NCBI GenBank assembly: GCA_024809215.1
Contig: JANUBW010000003.1
Coordinates: 558,001-622,000, forward strand
Length of the DNA: 64,000 nucleotides
Reading direction: 5' to 3'
From: Niastella sp. OAS944
GTDB lineage: Bacteria > Bacteroidota > Bacteroidia > Chitinophagales > Chitinophagaceae
Positions 40,621 to 49,938 of this stretch are shown in pieces. Within the stretch, counting starts at the first letter, position 1; each line of letters opens with the position of its first letter. The translations under genes were made by a program, and so were the position numbers. The notes under the pieces are model-generated. The model did no database searches. It was not told the origin of the DNA and worked only from the letters and a program-made list of their open reading frames with translations.

Positions 40621-41148
40621 ATGAAAAAAGTAGTGATCATAGGTCCGGAGTCAACAGGGAAAAGCACGTTGAGTGAGCAGCTGGCAAAACACTATAACAC
40701 CACCTGGGTACCTGAATATGCGCGTGAATATCTGATTGAACATGGTACCGAATATACGTATGACGACCTGCTTACCATTGCCAAAGGCCAGGTAGCATTG
40801 GAAGAAAGTTATATTAACAGGGCAGCCCCTTTTGCAAAGGTCCTGTTCGTAGATACCGATCAATATGTAATGAAGGTGTGGTGTGAATTTGTTTTTGGGA
40901 AATGCCATCAGTGGGTGCTCGATCAAATTACAAAAAGGAAATATGATTTATACCTTTTATGCAACATCGACCTGCCCTGGATACACGATCCGTTAAGAGA
41001 ATATCCCGACCTGGCCCCACGACTAGAGTTATATGAAATATATAAGAACCTCCTCACTAATCAGTCTGTTCCCTGGGTTGAAATATCGGGCAATTATGAT
41101 GAACGGCTACAAAAAGCCATACAGGCGGTAAACGTTTTACATGTTTAA
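40621..41148 (+). CDS. NadR-type ribosylnicotinamide kinase (AAA ATPase)
   Basis: 175 residues, cytosolic. Corresponds to the kinase domain of NadR: P-loop GPESTGKST (residues 8-16), WVPEYAREYL, FVDTDQYVMKVW (Asp/Thr for base), and the lid LYLLCNIDLPWIHDPLRE. Phosphorylates nicotinamide riboside to NMN, trapping what PnuC brings in. The NMN-adenylyltransferase and HTH domains of full NadR are absent, so adenylation must be by another protein. Tight operon with pnuC. Confidence 0.92.
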   Translation: MKKVVIIGPESTGKSTLSEQLAKHYNTTWVPEYAREYLIEHGTEYTYDDLLTIAKGQVALEESYINRAAPFAKVLFVDTDQYVMKVWCEFVFGKCHQWVLDQITKRKYDLYLLCNIDLPWIHDPLREYPDLAPRLELYEIYKNLLTNQSVPWVEISGNYDERLQKAIQAVNVLHV

Positions 41149-41184
41149 TTCAACCCTTTCTATTGCTGCGTTGTTGTTGCTTTT

Positions 41185-42858
41185 ATGCCAAATGCGCTGC
41201 AAAGAAATCATCGATTGCTATTTTATAGCGGATGGGCGTTACTAAGCATTATTCAGGCCGCGAATACAGAATTATTCGATGATGAAGCCTATTACTGGGT
41301 GTATTCCCGCTTTATTGATTGGGGGTATTTTGATCATCCGCCAATGATTGCAGCATTGGTAAAAGCAGGCTATGCTATTTTTAATAATGAGTTCGGCGTT
41401 CGGCTATTTATAGTGATATTAAATACCGCCACTATATTCTTTGTTCATAAGCTTACCCATAGAAAAGATGATACCTTATTTTATGCAGTTGCCGGTTCTA
41501 TTGCCGTTGCCCAGGTAGGCGGAATGATTGCAGTGCCCGATACACCCCTGCTGTTCTTTATGGTATTGTTTTACTGGCTCTATCAACGATTTCTTCAATA
41601 CAATAATATTTTCAACGCCATTTTGCTGGGCGTTTGCATGGCCTGTTTGTTATACAGTAAATACCATGGTGTGTTGGTAATAGGGTTGGTGCTATTATCG
41701 AATCTGAAATTATTTGCCAATAAAAACACATATGTTTCTCTGCTGGTTTGCCTGGCGTTGTTTGTTCCGCACATTTACTGGCAGTACCAGCATAATTTTC
41801 CATCTGTTCAATTTCATTTGTTTGAACGCAATGCAGCCGATTATAAATTCAGGTTTACTACCGAATACCTGTTGGGACAACTAGTATTTGCGGGGCCGGT
41901 AATAGGTTGGTTGCTGCTTTGGGCTGCATTCCGGTACAAGCCCGCATCTGCTGTTGAACGGGCCATGAAGTACACGATGGCAGGCACCTACGTGGTATTC
42001 TTAATAAGTACCTATAAAGGCCGGGTAGAGGCCAACTGGACGGTAACAGCTCTTATTCCCATAATGGTGTTAAGTCACCGGTATTTTGTTCAAAATTATC
42101 AACTGCAAAAATGGGTATACAGAAGCATTCCCATTACGCTACTGCTGGTAGTGGCTGTGCGGCTTTATATAATGTCATGGTTTCCGCCCGTTTCATGGGT
42201 TGAACGTAATGAGTTTCATGGAAATCGGGAATGGGCAAACGAGATGCATAATAAAGCAGGTGACCTGCCTGTGGTTTTTGTGAATACCTATCAACAGGCT
42301 TCCAAATACTGGTTCTATTCCGGGGTACCGGCCCTTTCAATGAACTCACCTTATTACCGTCGTAATAATTATAATTTGTGGCCGGTTGAAGATTCATTAA
42401 TTGGAAAAACGGTGTATGTTGATGTTCCCCGTAATAGCAAAGATTATGAATGGTTGTTTAAACCAAATGGCTGGCGTTTTCCAAAGGCAGGCATCTATCA
42501 TGGCTACTATTCATTTTCGAGAGTGTTATTCACCGGTATTAAATGTTCTGTTAAGCAAAAGGGAGTTGTTCAAATAAATACCAGTGTTTCTATTCCTGAA
42601 AATTACAGGGCCTGTTTTCAGCAGCCTGCTTATAGCGAAACGCCTGTATGGCTGGTGTTATATTGTGATGGTGAAGTAAAGACAATAATAAATACGGGTA
42701 CCACTGTACAAAAGCTATCAGGTTCCGCTCTTGAACTTCATATTAATATTCCTGCCGAAGTAGCAGCAAAAAATTATAAAGCCAGATTATGTATTGGCAC
42801 CATTTTGCCAGGGTTTCCTTCTATAAATAGTACCGAGTTTGAGCTTTGCCTTAATTAA
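41185..42858 (+). CDS. GT39-family glycosyltransferase (ArnT/dolichyl-mannosyl type)
   Basis: 557 residues, 10-12 membrane helices in the first ~380. The GT39/PMT_2 signatures are clear: FDDEAYYWVYSRF with the catalytic Asp-Glu near residue 30, and YFDHPPMIAAL, then a large extracytoplasmic C-terminal domain (residues ~390-557, beta-rich). Uses a polyprenyl-phosphate sugar to glycosylate lipid A, protein or other envelope acceptor. It lies 36 nt after the NadR-type gene, but a functional link is not apparent. Overlaps the mtgA stop by 4 bp. Confidence 0.9.
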   Translation: MPNALQRNHRLLFYSGWALLSIIQAANTELFDDEAYYWVYSRFIDWGYFDHPPMIAALVKAGYAIFNNEFGVRLFIVILNTATIFFVHKLTHRKDDTLFYAVAGSIAVAQVGGMIAVPDTPLLFFMVLFYWLYQRFLQYNNIFNAILLGVCMACLLYSKYHGVLVIGLVLLSNLKLFANKNTYVSLLVCLALFVPHIYWQYQHNFPSVQFHLFERNAADYKFRFTTEYLLGQLVFAGPVIGWLLLWAAFRYKPASAVERAMKYTMAGTYVVFLISTYKGRVEANWTVTALIPIMVLSHRYFVQNYQLQKWVYRSIPITLLLVVAVRLYIMSWFPPVSWVERNEFHGNREWANEMHNKAGDLPVVFVNTYQQASKYWFYSGVPALSMNSPYYRRNNYNLWPVEDSLIGKTVYVDVPRNSKDYEWLFKPNGWRFPKAGIYHGYYSFSRVLFTGIKCSVKQKGVVQINTSVSIPENYRACFQQPAYSETPVWLVLYCDGEVKTIINTGTTVQKLSGSALELHINIPAEVAAKNYKARLCIGTILPGFPSINSTEFELCLN

Positions 42859-43562
42859 TACTGCAACAGTTTTTGAATATCGGGGTCGTTTTGCAAAAAA
42901 GACATTTGCGTCATTACCCAGGGATATCGCCTGGCCACGTACCTCGATAGTGGCTTTACCGTATATTTTTTGGGGTTGGGCATACATGAGGCTATCATTG
43001 CGGCTTCCTGCCGGGTGAGTTTTTTAGCGGGCTTTTTAAAGTAGTTCTGCGCAGCAGCTTCAATTCCAAAAACACCGGGGCCCATTTCAGAAACGTTGAG
43101 GTACATTTCCATTATACGGTTTTTACCCCACATTAGTTCTATCATAAATGTAAAATACACTTCAAGGCCTTTGCGAAGCCAGCTGCGGCCCTGCCACAGG
43201 AAAACATTTTTTGCTACCTGTTGACTAATGGTTGAAGCACCTTTTATACGATTCGGTTTCTTTTTATTGTATTCCATCGCCTTTTGAATGCTTTTCCAAT
43301 CGAACCCATTATGGTCGGGGAACAACTGATCTTCAGCAGCAATAAACGACAGGCGCCCGTACGAAGACACCTGCTTCATATCCACATAATCGCGCTTCAA
43401 CCCATTGCCGGTAAAAAGGCTACCCAGCTGGGTTAAGGTGAAAGGCGGATCAACCCACTTTAACAGGAGAATATAAAAAAACTGAAAAAGTATAAGAAAG
43501 ATCAAAGTCCTTTTAATGATTCGCCAGATGCGATGGGCTTTTTCTTTCGTTGTAGTTGACAT
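42855..43562 (-). CDS. mtgA: Monofunctional biosynthetic peptidoglycan transglycosylase
   Basis: 235 residues. One N-terminal helix (~15-33), then a GT51 domain: catalytic Glu in FIAAEDQLFPDHNGFDW, GASTISQQVAKNVFLW (motif 2), KNRIMEMYLNVSEMGPGVFGIEAAAQNYF (motifs 3 and 4) and RQEAAMIASCMPNP (motif 5). Polymerises lipid II into glycan strands on the outer face of the inner membrane and lacks a transpeptidase domain. Length equals E. coli MtgA. Convergent with GT39. Confidence 0.96.
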   Translation of the reverse strand: MSTTTKEKAHRIWRIIKRTLIFLILFQFFYILLLKWVDPPFTLTQLGSLFTGNGLKRDYVDMKQVSSYGRLSFIAAEDQLFPDHNGFDWKSIQKAMEYNKKKPNRIKGASTISQQVAKNVFLWQGRSWLRKGLEVYFTFMIELMWGKNRIMEMYLNVSEMGPGVFGIEAAAQNYFKKPAKKLTRQEAAMIASCMPNPKKYTVKPLSRYVARRYPWVMTQMSFLQNDPDIQKLLQY

Positions 43563-43640
43563 GAGTAGGGAACTGCTTTGGCCGCAAGATACAATTTTGC
43601 TTGCTGTTCCTTAAACGTGTTACAGGCCTTTGATATTTTC

Positions 43641-44216
43641 TTATTTTGAATTTTTCACATATACTACCTTGTACTTTCCGCCGGCCTTATCGGTTTTATT
43701 TTGGAAATAACTGATGGCAAAACCGGTGGCAGCTACACCGGCAGCTATGGCAAGGGGAACCGCTTTATTATTTTCAGATAAAGATTCCTTGCGGTAAGCA
43801 GAGTTGACCAGTTCCAGTACTATGAAGCCTATGCCGCCCATCTTCATCAATCGGGGAAGGGTTATAGCAGCAAAGCCCCGTTTGCGCCCCCAGGTATACT
43901 GGCTTGTATAATGAAAAGATTTTATTTCACGATAGTCTATGCCGAAGGTATAGGATACAGTATCAAGAGTAGAACCAAAGTCAGTAGACACTAATTTGCG
44001 TTCCTGCTGTAAAATGTAAACTGAGTCATGGCGAATTTCTTTAATAAATCCATTTATAGAAAATCCGTTGTAGGTGACTGCCGAAATAAATGCGCCGGGA
44101 TAATAGGTCTTTAACGTTCGGTTGTTACGTTTTTTTAATACAACAAAATCGGAGGTTTGTGATAAGGTAACTTGTGTAATGGACAGCAGTAATATTGAAA
44201 GTATAGTTTGCTTCAT
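43641..44216 (-). CDS. Secreted hypothetical protein
   Basis: 191 residues with signal peptide ending TLSQ. Two parts: residues 20-115, strand-rich with FVVLKKRNNRTLKTYYPG (a small SH3-like or Sm-like beta domain is possible) and GIDYREIKSFHYT; and residues 120-180, two likely membrane or hydrophobic helices (GGIGFIVLELVNSAY, VPLAIAAGVAATGFAISYF). I do not recognise a named family. It may be envelope-associated; 78 nt separate it from mtgA, which lies downstream on the same strand. Confidence 0.7.
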   Translation of the reverse strand: MKQTILSILLLSITQVTLSQTSDFVVLKKRNNRTLKTYYPGAFISAVTYNGFSINGFIKEIRHDSVYILQQERKLVSTDFGSTLDTVSYTFGIDYREIKSFHYTSQYTWGRKRGFAAITLPRLMKMGGIGFIVLELVNSAYRKESLSENNKAVPLAIAAGVAATGFAISYFQNKTDKAGGKYKVVYVKNSK

Positions 44217-44282
44217 TCGGCAACAAGTTACACAGGGCCTTCCTGTTATTTAACTAATTATTTGTTAAAGACCTCTGAAGAA

Positions 44283-44927
44283 CTAGTGACCCATGATCTT
44301 ATCGGGCATAAAGAAAGAAGCATAAAATAAGGCCAGGCCAAAACCAACCAGTATTACGCCAGACACCTTATTAATTAATGAAATATTATGCAGGGTAAGT
44401 TTGTTACGTAATTTACCCGCCAGCATTACTTTTAAAATATCAGCAGCAATATTAACAGCCAGGCAAATGGAGAAGATCAGGATCCGCTGATTAAATGAGT
44501 GTTTTGAAACTGCAGAGGCGGTACCCAGCCAGAAAAGAAAGATACTGGGATTAAGGGTATTCAGAAAAAAGCCACTTGTAAAGATCTTGAACAGATCAAA
44601 TTTGCGCATTTTAAGCGCATTGCCATCGGTATCGGTCCTAAGCACTACCTTTTTAAAGAAAAGGTAGTATACACCAACCCCCACCAAAAAGGTACTGCCC
44701 AAATAGCCGATGATATTTTTGTGAGCCATTAAACCGGCCACAAAGGCCGAAAAGGCGTTACTTATAACAACCAGTATTATATCACTTACCCATACCCCGG
44801 TTACAAAACTTAACCCGCCGGTATGGCCATTATTCAAACTTTGCTTTATTATGGTAAATATTACGGGCCCTACAGATAGAGCAAGAATACATCCCAGCGT
44901 TAACCCTTTTATTATGGCTTCCCACAT
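44283..44927 (-). CDS. LysE/RhtB-family exporter
   Basis: 214 residues with six membrane helices. LysE family: GCILALSVGPVIFTIIKQSL (GPxxxxxxxxS region in helix 1), FVTGVWVSDIILVVISN, and GFFLNTLNPSIFLFWLG (the conserved N-P in helix 4). Exports amino acids or related compounds by proton exchange; substrate is unknown. Possibly co-transcribed with the secreted protein gene 66 nt downstream on the same strand. Confidence 0.92.
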   Translation of the reverse strand: MWEAIIKGLTLGCILALSVGPVIFTIIKQSLNNGHTGGLSFVTGVWVSDIILVVISNAFSAFVAGLMAHKNIIGYLGSTFLVGVGVYYLFFKKVVLRTDTDGNALKMRKFDLFKIFTSGFFLNTLNPSIFLFWLGTASAVSKHSFNQRILIFSICLAVNIAADILKVMLAGKLRNKLTLHNISLINKVSGVILVGFGLALFYASFFMPDKIMGH

Positions 44928-45015
44928 GCTATACCCTTATAAATATTCCAGTTTTAATATGCGTGCACGCAAGGTAGGTAAAACAGTTCTCAAATAAATC
45001 GTAAAATCATCAATA

Positions 45016-46554
45016 CTAAGCAGGTTGCGAAATAGTACCGGTTTCAATGAACTTGTTCCAGTCCTCAAACATCTTACCTTTCATAACCCGTGGAAATTTA
45101 TGCTGTCCGCCGATCTTTCCTTTCAAATGCATAAATTCCATGAATTTTGAAACAGGTAACACTTTCAGGTAAACTTCTTTTAAAGCACTGTTTCTTTCCA
45201 CTGCATAATCGTCGTTCACCTCTTTCAGGCAGTTGTCTATTTTCTGACGCAGCAACTCGGGGTCAACAGCATCGTCACAGGCAATCCACCATTGATGGGC
45301 AAAGAACAAACCATGAGGAATACCAGCTACTGTATATTCCGGGATGTTTACATTCATTTCTTCACTTGCCAGCTTAATGGCCTTGTTCATATTGTCAACG
45401 CTCAGGTGCTCACCAACCAGGCTTAAAAAGTGTTTGGTACGGCCGGTGATGATGATCTCACAACGTTCTTTATCAACAAACCGAACCGTATCGCCTATCA
45501 GGTAGCGCCATGCGCCGGCGGTTGTGCTTAACAGAATGGCATAATCTTTCCCTTCTTCTACCTGGTGTATCATAAGGGCCTCCGGGTTTTCGACCAGGTT
45601 GCCATCGGCATCGAAATTATCGTTGTTGAAAGGCACAAACTCGAAAAAGATATGATCATTGAGGGCCAGGCGCATGCCGGGTGAATCCTGGCGGTCCTGG
45701 TAGGCAATAAAACCTTCCGAGGCAAGATATGTTTCAATAAACGTAAGCGGTTTGGCTACCAGTTTATTAAAGCCTTTTTTATAGGGTTCAAAAGAAACGC
45801 CGCCATGAACGAAAAATGCGAGGTTTGGCCACATATCGTGAATGGAATTGAGTTGGTAGCGCTCCACGATCTTTTCCATGCACATTTGTATCCAGGCCGG
45901 AACGCCTACTACGAAGCCAATATCCCAGTTAGGGGCTTCTTCAACAATGGCTTCAATTTTACTATTCCAGTCGCGGGTGCGGGCAATTTTTTTACCCGGT
46001 TTATAAAAAGGTGAGAACCAGAATGGTACCTTTTTAGCGGTTATGCCGCTAAGGTCGCCGGCATAATATCCGGGGCCTTTTTGAAGGTCGGTACTACCGC
46101 CCAGCATTAACCATCCTTTGCCAATACTTTTTACAGGAATATCGTGATAGGTGCGTAAAGAAAGTAATTGCTTTATCATCACGATGCGGTTTCCGCGCAT
46201 CAGGTCATTGGTAATTGGAATATACTTGCTTGCAGACTCGGAGGTTCCGGAGCTAAGGGCAAAATATTTTATCTTTCCGGGCCAGCAAATATCCCTTTTA
46301 CCTTCGAGGGTTTTATGCCACCATTCAGCATAAATCTTATTGTAATCATAGGTAGGAACCAGTTGCTGGAATTTTTTGCCGGCGTGTTTGCTCAATAGGA
46401 TCTCATCGAAACGGTAATTTTGACCGAATTCGGTAAACCGGGCTTTCTTCAGCAATTTCTTCAGCACCCTAATCTGTTGCCGCCTTGGTGACTTCTCAGG
46501 CAATCTCAACGCTCTGGCAACGGACCGGGGTAAAGAGATATCAATTAGGGCCAT
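45016..46554 (-). CDS. GH3-family acyl-adenylating enzyme
   Basis: 512 residues. GH3 auxin-responsive-protein superfamily (ANL-like): SSGTSESASKYIPIT (P-loop-like motif 1), FIETYLASEGFIAYQD, the A-motif YLIGDTVRFV, ITGRTKHFLSLVGEHLS and KVLPVSKFMEFMHLKGKIGGQHKFPRV near the end. Plant GH3 enzymes join amino acids to jasmonate or auxin through acyl-AMP; bacterial forms are common in Bacteroidota without known substrate. Cytosolic, no operon partner is evident. Confidence 0.9.
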   Translation of the reverse strand: MALIDISLPRSVARALRLPEKSPRRQQIRVLKKLLKKARFTEFGQNYRFDEILLSKHAGKKFQQLVPTYDYNKIYAEWWHKTLEGKRDICWPGKIKYFALSSGTSESASKYIPITNDLMRGNRIVMIKQLLSLRTYHDIPVKSIGKGWLMLGGSTDLQKGPGYYAGDLSGITAKKVPFWFSPFYKPGKKIARTRDWNSKIEAIVEEAPNWDIGFVVGVPAWIQMCMEKIVERYQLNSIHDMWPNLAFFVHGGVSFEPYKKGFNKLVAKPLTFIETYLASEGFIAYQDRQDSPGMRLALNDHIFFEFVPFNNDNFDADGNLVENPEALMIHQVEEGKDYAILLSTTAGAWRYLIGDTVRFVDKERCEIIITGRTKHFLSLVGEHLSVDNMNKAIKLASEEMNVNIPEYTVAGIPHGLFFAHQWWIACDDAVDPELLRQKIDNCLKEVNDDYAVERNSALKEVYLKVLPVSKFMEFMHLKGKIGGQHKFPRVMKGKMFEDWNKFIETGTISQPA

Positions 46555-46660
46555 TAATTAATTGCCCGTTTGGTCAGGCATTAAATCAAAATTAAAGGTT
46601 TTTAGCCTGATATATTGCACATTTTGCAAAGATTAGGAAATGCTGCATGGGTAAAAGAAA

Positions 46661-46688
46661 AAAGCCGCCGGTTTGGGCGACTTTTTTT
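46661..46688 (-). terminator. Terminator of the T9SS protease gene
   Basis: Stem AAAGCCGCC / GGGCGACTTT (G-T pair), loop GGTTT; T-rich on the minus strand. Nearly identical to the one at 49900-49927. Confidence 0.8.
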
Positions 46689-46732
46689 GAAAAGTGATTA
46701 TTCGAACCTTCAACTATCTGGGTAATACGCTT

Positions 46733-48403
46733 TTAATTAGCACGTACTATCCGTTTCGAAAATGTTCCACTATTTGTCTTGATTATCAAATTAAACATTC
46801 CACTACTGGTAGTGGGCAGTACAAGCTGTTCTTTGATAAAATAGGTGTTCGTGTATTTTTTTGAAAGAATATGACGTCCGTACAGGTCATAAATATCCAG
46901 CGCTACATTTTTTTCCTTTTCTGAGAGGAAAAAATCCACATTGATTATTCCTTTCGAAGGGTTCGGGTATACATTAAAGGCATTTACATTATTCCCTGTT
47001 TTCTTTTCTTTTTCCACCGCTGGCAGATATTTCGAGATCTCGAATTTTTTCTCCTGCGGAGCAGGAATGCGTTTAAGCGCTTCCTTTAATTCAGAACTGT
47101 TAGTAGCCATTCTGCCCTGATTTCCAAAACTACAGGGCGATGGTGTTACCTCAGCCGTAAAGTTGGCACCAGGCTCAACATCAAATCCAGGATTGAGATC
47201 AACATTTTGACCAGCCCTGAAAGTAAAATCAGCTCCGGTTTTGATGATCACATTCTGGTTTGTAACAAAATCTGTTTGCGCAGTAAGTGTTACTGCATTC
47301 TGTGGCTGGTATGTATTGGCAGGATACAGCAGGGTAGCGCCAGGGATACTGGGTCCGCCATTAATGGTGATCTGCGGATAACAGGTGATCTGCGTTCCAC
47401 CCATACCCGCATTATCGGTCCAAAGATCATTGCCGGGATTGAGGGTATTTTTTACAGACTGCCTGTAATATGCATCAGACAGTTTACCAAAATAACTTAT
47501 CCCTGGGTCAACCCATGTATTGCATTCATGATCAGGCGCAGCAGCAGATAATTGGCCCACCAATCGATTTGCTCCGGCCGTACCCCATTCACCGGTAAAA
47601 AACCCGCCACCGGATGAACCTCCTTCTGTAATTCCGTAATTATAACCAGACACCTTATACTTTGTTCCATAATAAGGCACCTGGGCATATGTACAAATAA
47701 CCTGGGTCGACCATCTTCTTTTCCATATCCAGCCAAGCAAAACGTCAATAACTTTTGTAACAGTTTGACAGGTTGTTTTTACAACATTGGTAGATGGCCA
47801 CACATGATCTACTGCTGAGATCTTTTTTATAGTGCCGGCGGGATGATGTATAGCCGCAAATTCTCCATTGGCATTTAATCCTATTTCGGTAGGATACCAT
47901 CCGGCATAATAAGGATTGAAATAAGGAGGAATAGGATCGCCTAAAATTTCACATAACGCAAAATCGCCTAAATAGCAGTCAACTTTTTCAACCAGGCGCA
48001 CCCTGCGCGTAATTTCATATAATTGGCCATTTGTGTTCTGGTCAAAAACGAGGCTTTGACCATTAGGGCTTTGATAATTGAACCGCATTGTTACCCACCC
48101 ATTGTTAAAATCAAATGTTGATCCATCGCAACTTGAGCCCTGCTTGAAACAATGCCATGCAGTGATAAAGTATTGCCCCACCTGGTCCTGACTGGTTTTG
48201 CGATTTACCAGTGTAGCACTGCAATTGCCAAATCCTCCTGCATTGAAACTAAAAATTGCCCGCTTCAGATCATCACGGAAGTCTGAATTGGTATTTACAT
48301 CAACATGACAGCTTTGAACAGGTAACCGGCCCGGTGTAACAAACTGGCCGTACCCTGCACATGCAAAGGACCAACAGAATAGACCGAGTATAATATTTTT
48401 CAT
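46733..48403 (-). CDS. T9SS-secreted trypsin-like serine protease
   Basis: 556 residues; signal peptide ending GYGQ. Chymotrypsin-like (lysyl endopeptidase-like) domain over ~30-330: CSATLVNR, ITAWHC with His84, GDFALCE with Asp, and EGGSSGGGF with Ser264 (GDSGG with Asp replaced by Ser). Many cysteines suggest disulfides. Next is a spacer and a segment VTLTAQTDFVTNQNVII ... FRAGQNVDLNPGFDVEPG (repeated GFxxxxG pattern typical of Bacteroidota surface proteins), and last a T9SS type A sorting domain (FNVYPNPSKGIINVDFFLSE ... MFNLIIKT). Likely a cell-surface or secreted protease. First of the five-gene minus-strand block counted from the left. Confidence 0.88.
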   Translation of the reverse strand: MKNIILGLFCWSFACAGYGQFVTPGRLPVQSCHVDVNTNSDFRDDLKRAIFSFNAGGFGNCSATLVNRKTSQDQVGQYFITAWHCFKQGSSCDGSTFDFNNGWVTMRFNYQSPNGQSLVFDQNTNGQLYEITRRVRLVEKVDCYLGDFALCEILGDPIPPYFNPYYAGWYPTEIGLNANGEFAAIHHPAGTIKKISAVDHVWPSTNVVKTTCQTVTKVIDVLLGWIWKRRWSTQVICTYAQVPYYGTKYKVSGYNYGITEGGSSGGGFFTGEWGTAGANRLVGQLSAAAPDHECNTWVDPGISYFGKLSDAYYRQSVKNTLNPGNDLWTDNAGMGGTQITCYPQITINGGPSIPGATLLYPANTYQPQNAVTLTAQTDFVTNQNVIIKTGADFTFRAGQNVDLNPGFDVEPGANFTAEVTPSPCSFGNQGRMATNSSELKEALKRIPAPQEKKFEISKYLPAVEKEKKTGNNVNAFNVYPNPSKGIINVDFFLSEKEKNVALDIYDLYGRHILSKKYTNTYFIKEQLVLPTTSSGMFNLIIKTNSGTFSKRIVRAN

Positions 48404-48439
48404 TTTGATTATTTATTTAAAGGTTTAACCAGAGTGTTT

Positions 48440-49030
48440 CTAGTATATGTAAATGGAACTAAAAAACTGGTTCTTGTAGGAATACAAGGCCGATAAATTG
48501 GCTTCGGGACCAGAAACGGAAAAGATGAGTAGCTTGCCGTTCCAATAGTAATACCTGGTGAACGTAAAATAATAATCACCATCACCACTTAAGTTCTGAT
48601 GCCTTACTGTTAACTCTCGTCCACGTATTGAACAGGTCGAATAGTCTGAAGTCTCAAACCCTTCTATGGTACCCTGCGTTGAATACTGAAATACCTGCGC
48701 ATACACGTTTAAGAATTTTGCAATGCTATCAATGTAACATGGGTCTGCAGCCAACCTGGAAGCGGGGCCACTGGTATCTATAATTTCGCCCAGATCTGTA
48801 TTACCGCTTATCCAGGCATCTTCTATATACTCAACATGGTATGAGATGTTGCTGTTGTCATTAGGAGCACATATATACGTTAGCAAGCCTAAGGTATCCA
48901 TTGTGGTAGGATATTCAGGCATACTAAAATTAAAATTGCCCCGGCTACTGGTATTGTAAATCCATTGGGAAAACGACTGGAGTTGCATACCAAGCAACAG
49001 CCCAATCAGGATAATTGTAATCCTTTTCAT
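48440..49030 (-). CDS. Secreted PsbP-like (Mog1/PsbP-fold) small protein
   Basis: 196 residues from ATG 49030; the longer start overlaps the preceding gene. Signal peptide MKRITIILIGLLLGMQLQSFSQ. The pattern GNFNFSMPEYPTTMD at the beginning and YYFTFTRYYYWNGKLLIF ... YKNQFFSSIYI at the end is that of small PsbP/DUF1795-like domains. No enzyme residues. Immediately downstream of the fibre gene by 10 nt, so in the same transcript; a role as chaperone or lipid binder in that block is a guess. Confidence 0.7.
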   Translation of the reverse strand: MKRITIILIGLLLGMQLQSFSQWIYNTSSRGNFNFSMPEYPTTMDTLGLLTYICAPNDNSNISYHVEYIEDAWISGNTDLGEIIDTSGPASRLAADPCYIDSIAKFLNVYAQVFQYSTQGTIEGFETSDYSTCSIRGRELTVRHQNLSGDGDYYFTFTRYYYWNGKLLIFSVSGPEANLSALYSYKNQFFSSIYIY

Positions 49031-49040
49031 AGTTCGGTTT

Positions 49041-49808
49041 TTACTTTGATGATTTTTGTAATTGCTCAATTTCCTTTTGTTGCGCTGCCAGCTTTTTATT
49101 CAACTCAAGTATATACAGCGTTAACTCCTCTACTTTTTCAAGCAACTTTACGTTCATGTTACCCAGTTCAATACCGCCATCTTTTTCAACTTCTTTTGCT
49201 GAAGGAATACCAGGCAGGTGTTTGTTTTCGTTGATGTAATTCTCCAGATTTGAAAGCGGTCTGAGCTTATAGGTTGGTTCAAAAACGTAATCAGGAAAGG
49301 GCGATACTGTAGTTACTTTTATTCCACGGGATGCGATAGAACCTTCAACCGCTAATTTATAGGATCCGGGATTGTCGGTACCAATACCCATTCTCCCATC
49401 CATACCAAAAAAATATTTCGGGGTCCAAATACCGGTTTGCCAGTTAGTGAACCCAATAACATATTTATCGGCGGCCTGTCCTTCGTCACCAATATTTAAT
49501 CTAAATTCCGTTGCATCATTTGCAACCATATACCGTGAAAACCAAACTCCATCTGAACCAGTTTCATCATCAAAAGATAATTTTTTAGCATACCCAAGGG
49601 CACTTGTATATTGTCCCAAACGTAGATTCCCGTCAAAGAACGATTCTCCCTGTACATGTAATTTTGAAACGGGACTGGCTGTTCCTATACCAACATTGCC
49701 ATCTCTGTATGTATCGCCAGAAGTGGCAGAACTTCCTGCCCACTGTGCAAATGAACTGCTGCCAATAAAAAATAATGCAATACTTAACTGTAAAGACTTT
49801 TTCAACAT
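49041..49808 (-). CDS. S74-like fibre protein (copy 1)
   Basis: 255 residues; signal peptide ending SSFAQ. Contains two NVGIGTASP-type motifs (NVGIGTASPVSKLHV, RMGIGTDNPGSYKLAVEG), common in Bacteroidota fibre-like proteins, and a C-terminal module DYVFEPTYKLRPL ... NKHLPGIPSAKEVEKDGG ... GNMNVKLLEKVEELTLY followed by a coiled coil (KKLAAQQKEIEQLQ). This module is related in pattern to S74 intramolecular chaperone domains but lacks a clear Ser-Lys/Asp self-cleavage site. A surface trimer is expected. Close paralogue of the gene at 52497-53384. Confidence 0.8.
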   Translation of the reverse strand: MLKKSLQLSIALFFIGSSSFAQWAGSSATSGDTYRDGNVGIGTASPVSKLHVQGESFFDGNLRLGQYTSALGYAKKLSFDDETGSDGVWFSRYMVANDATEFRLNIGDEGQAADKYVIGFTNWQTGIWTPKYFFGMDGRMGIGTDNPGSYKLAVEGSIASRGIKVTTVSPFPDYVFEPTYKLRPLSNLENYINENKHLPGIPSAKEVEKDGGIELGNMNVKLLEKVEELTLYILELNKKLAAQQKEIEQLQKSSK

Positions 49809-49899
49809 AAAATATGATTTGATGGTTAAGAAAAAACAAATGGATACTCTGTTCGGCTCGTAGGCCGAATTAGGTGAATATGAATTTTCGGTTTGAAAA

Positions 49900-49927
49900 A
49901 AAGCCGCCGGTTAGGGCGACTTTTTTT
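49900..49927 (-). terminator. Terminator of the 833-residue gene
   Basis: Stem AAAGCCGCC / GGCGACTTT with loop GGTTAG; nearly the same sequence as 46661-46688. Confidence 0.8.
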
Positions 49928-49938
49928 ACTGAACTCAG

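Noticed and set aside
48965-49863. Plus-strand frames opposite the fibre genes
   Set aside because: Antisense to well-supported secreted proteins; no start signals or domains.
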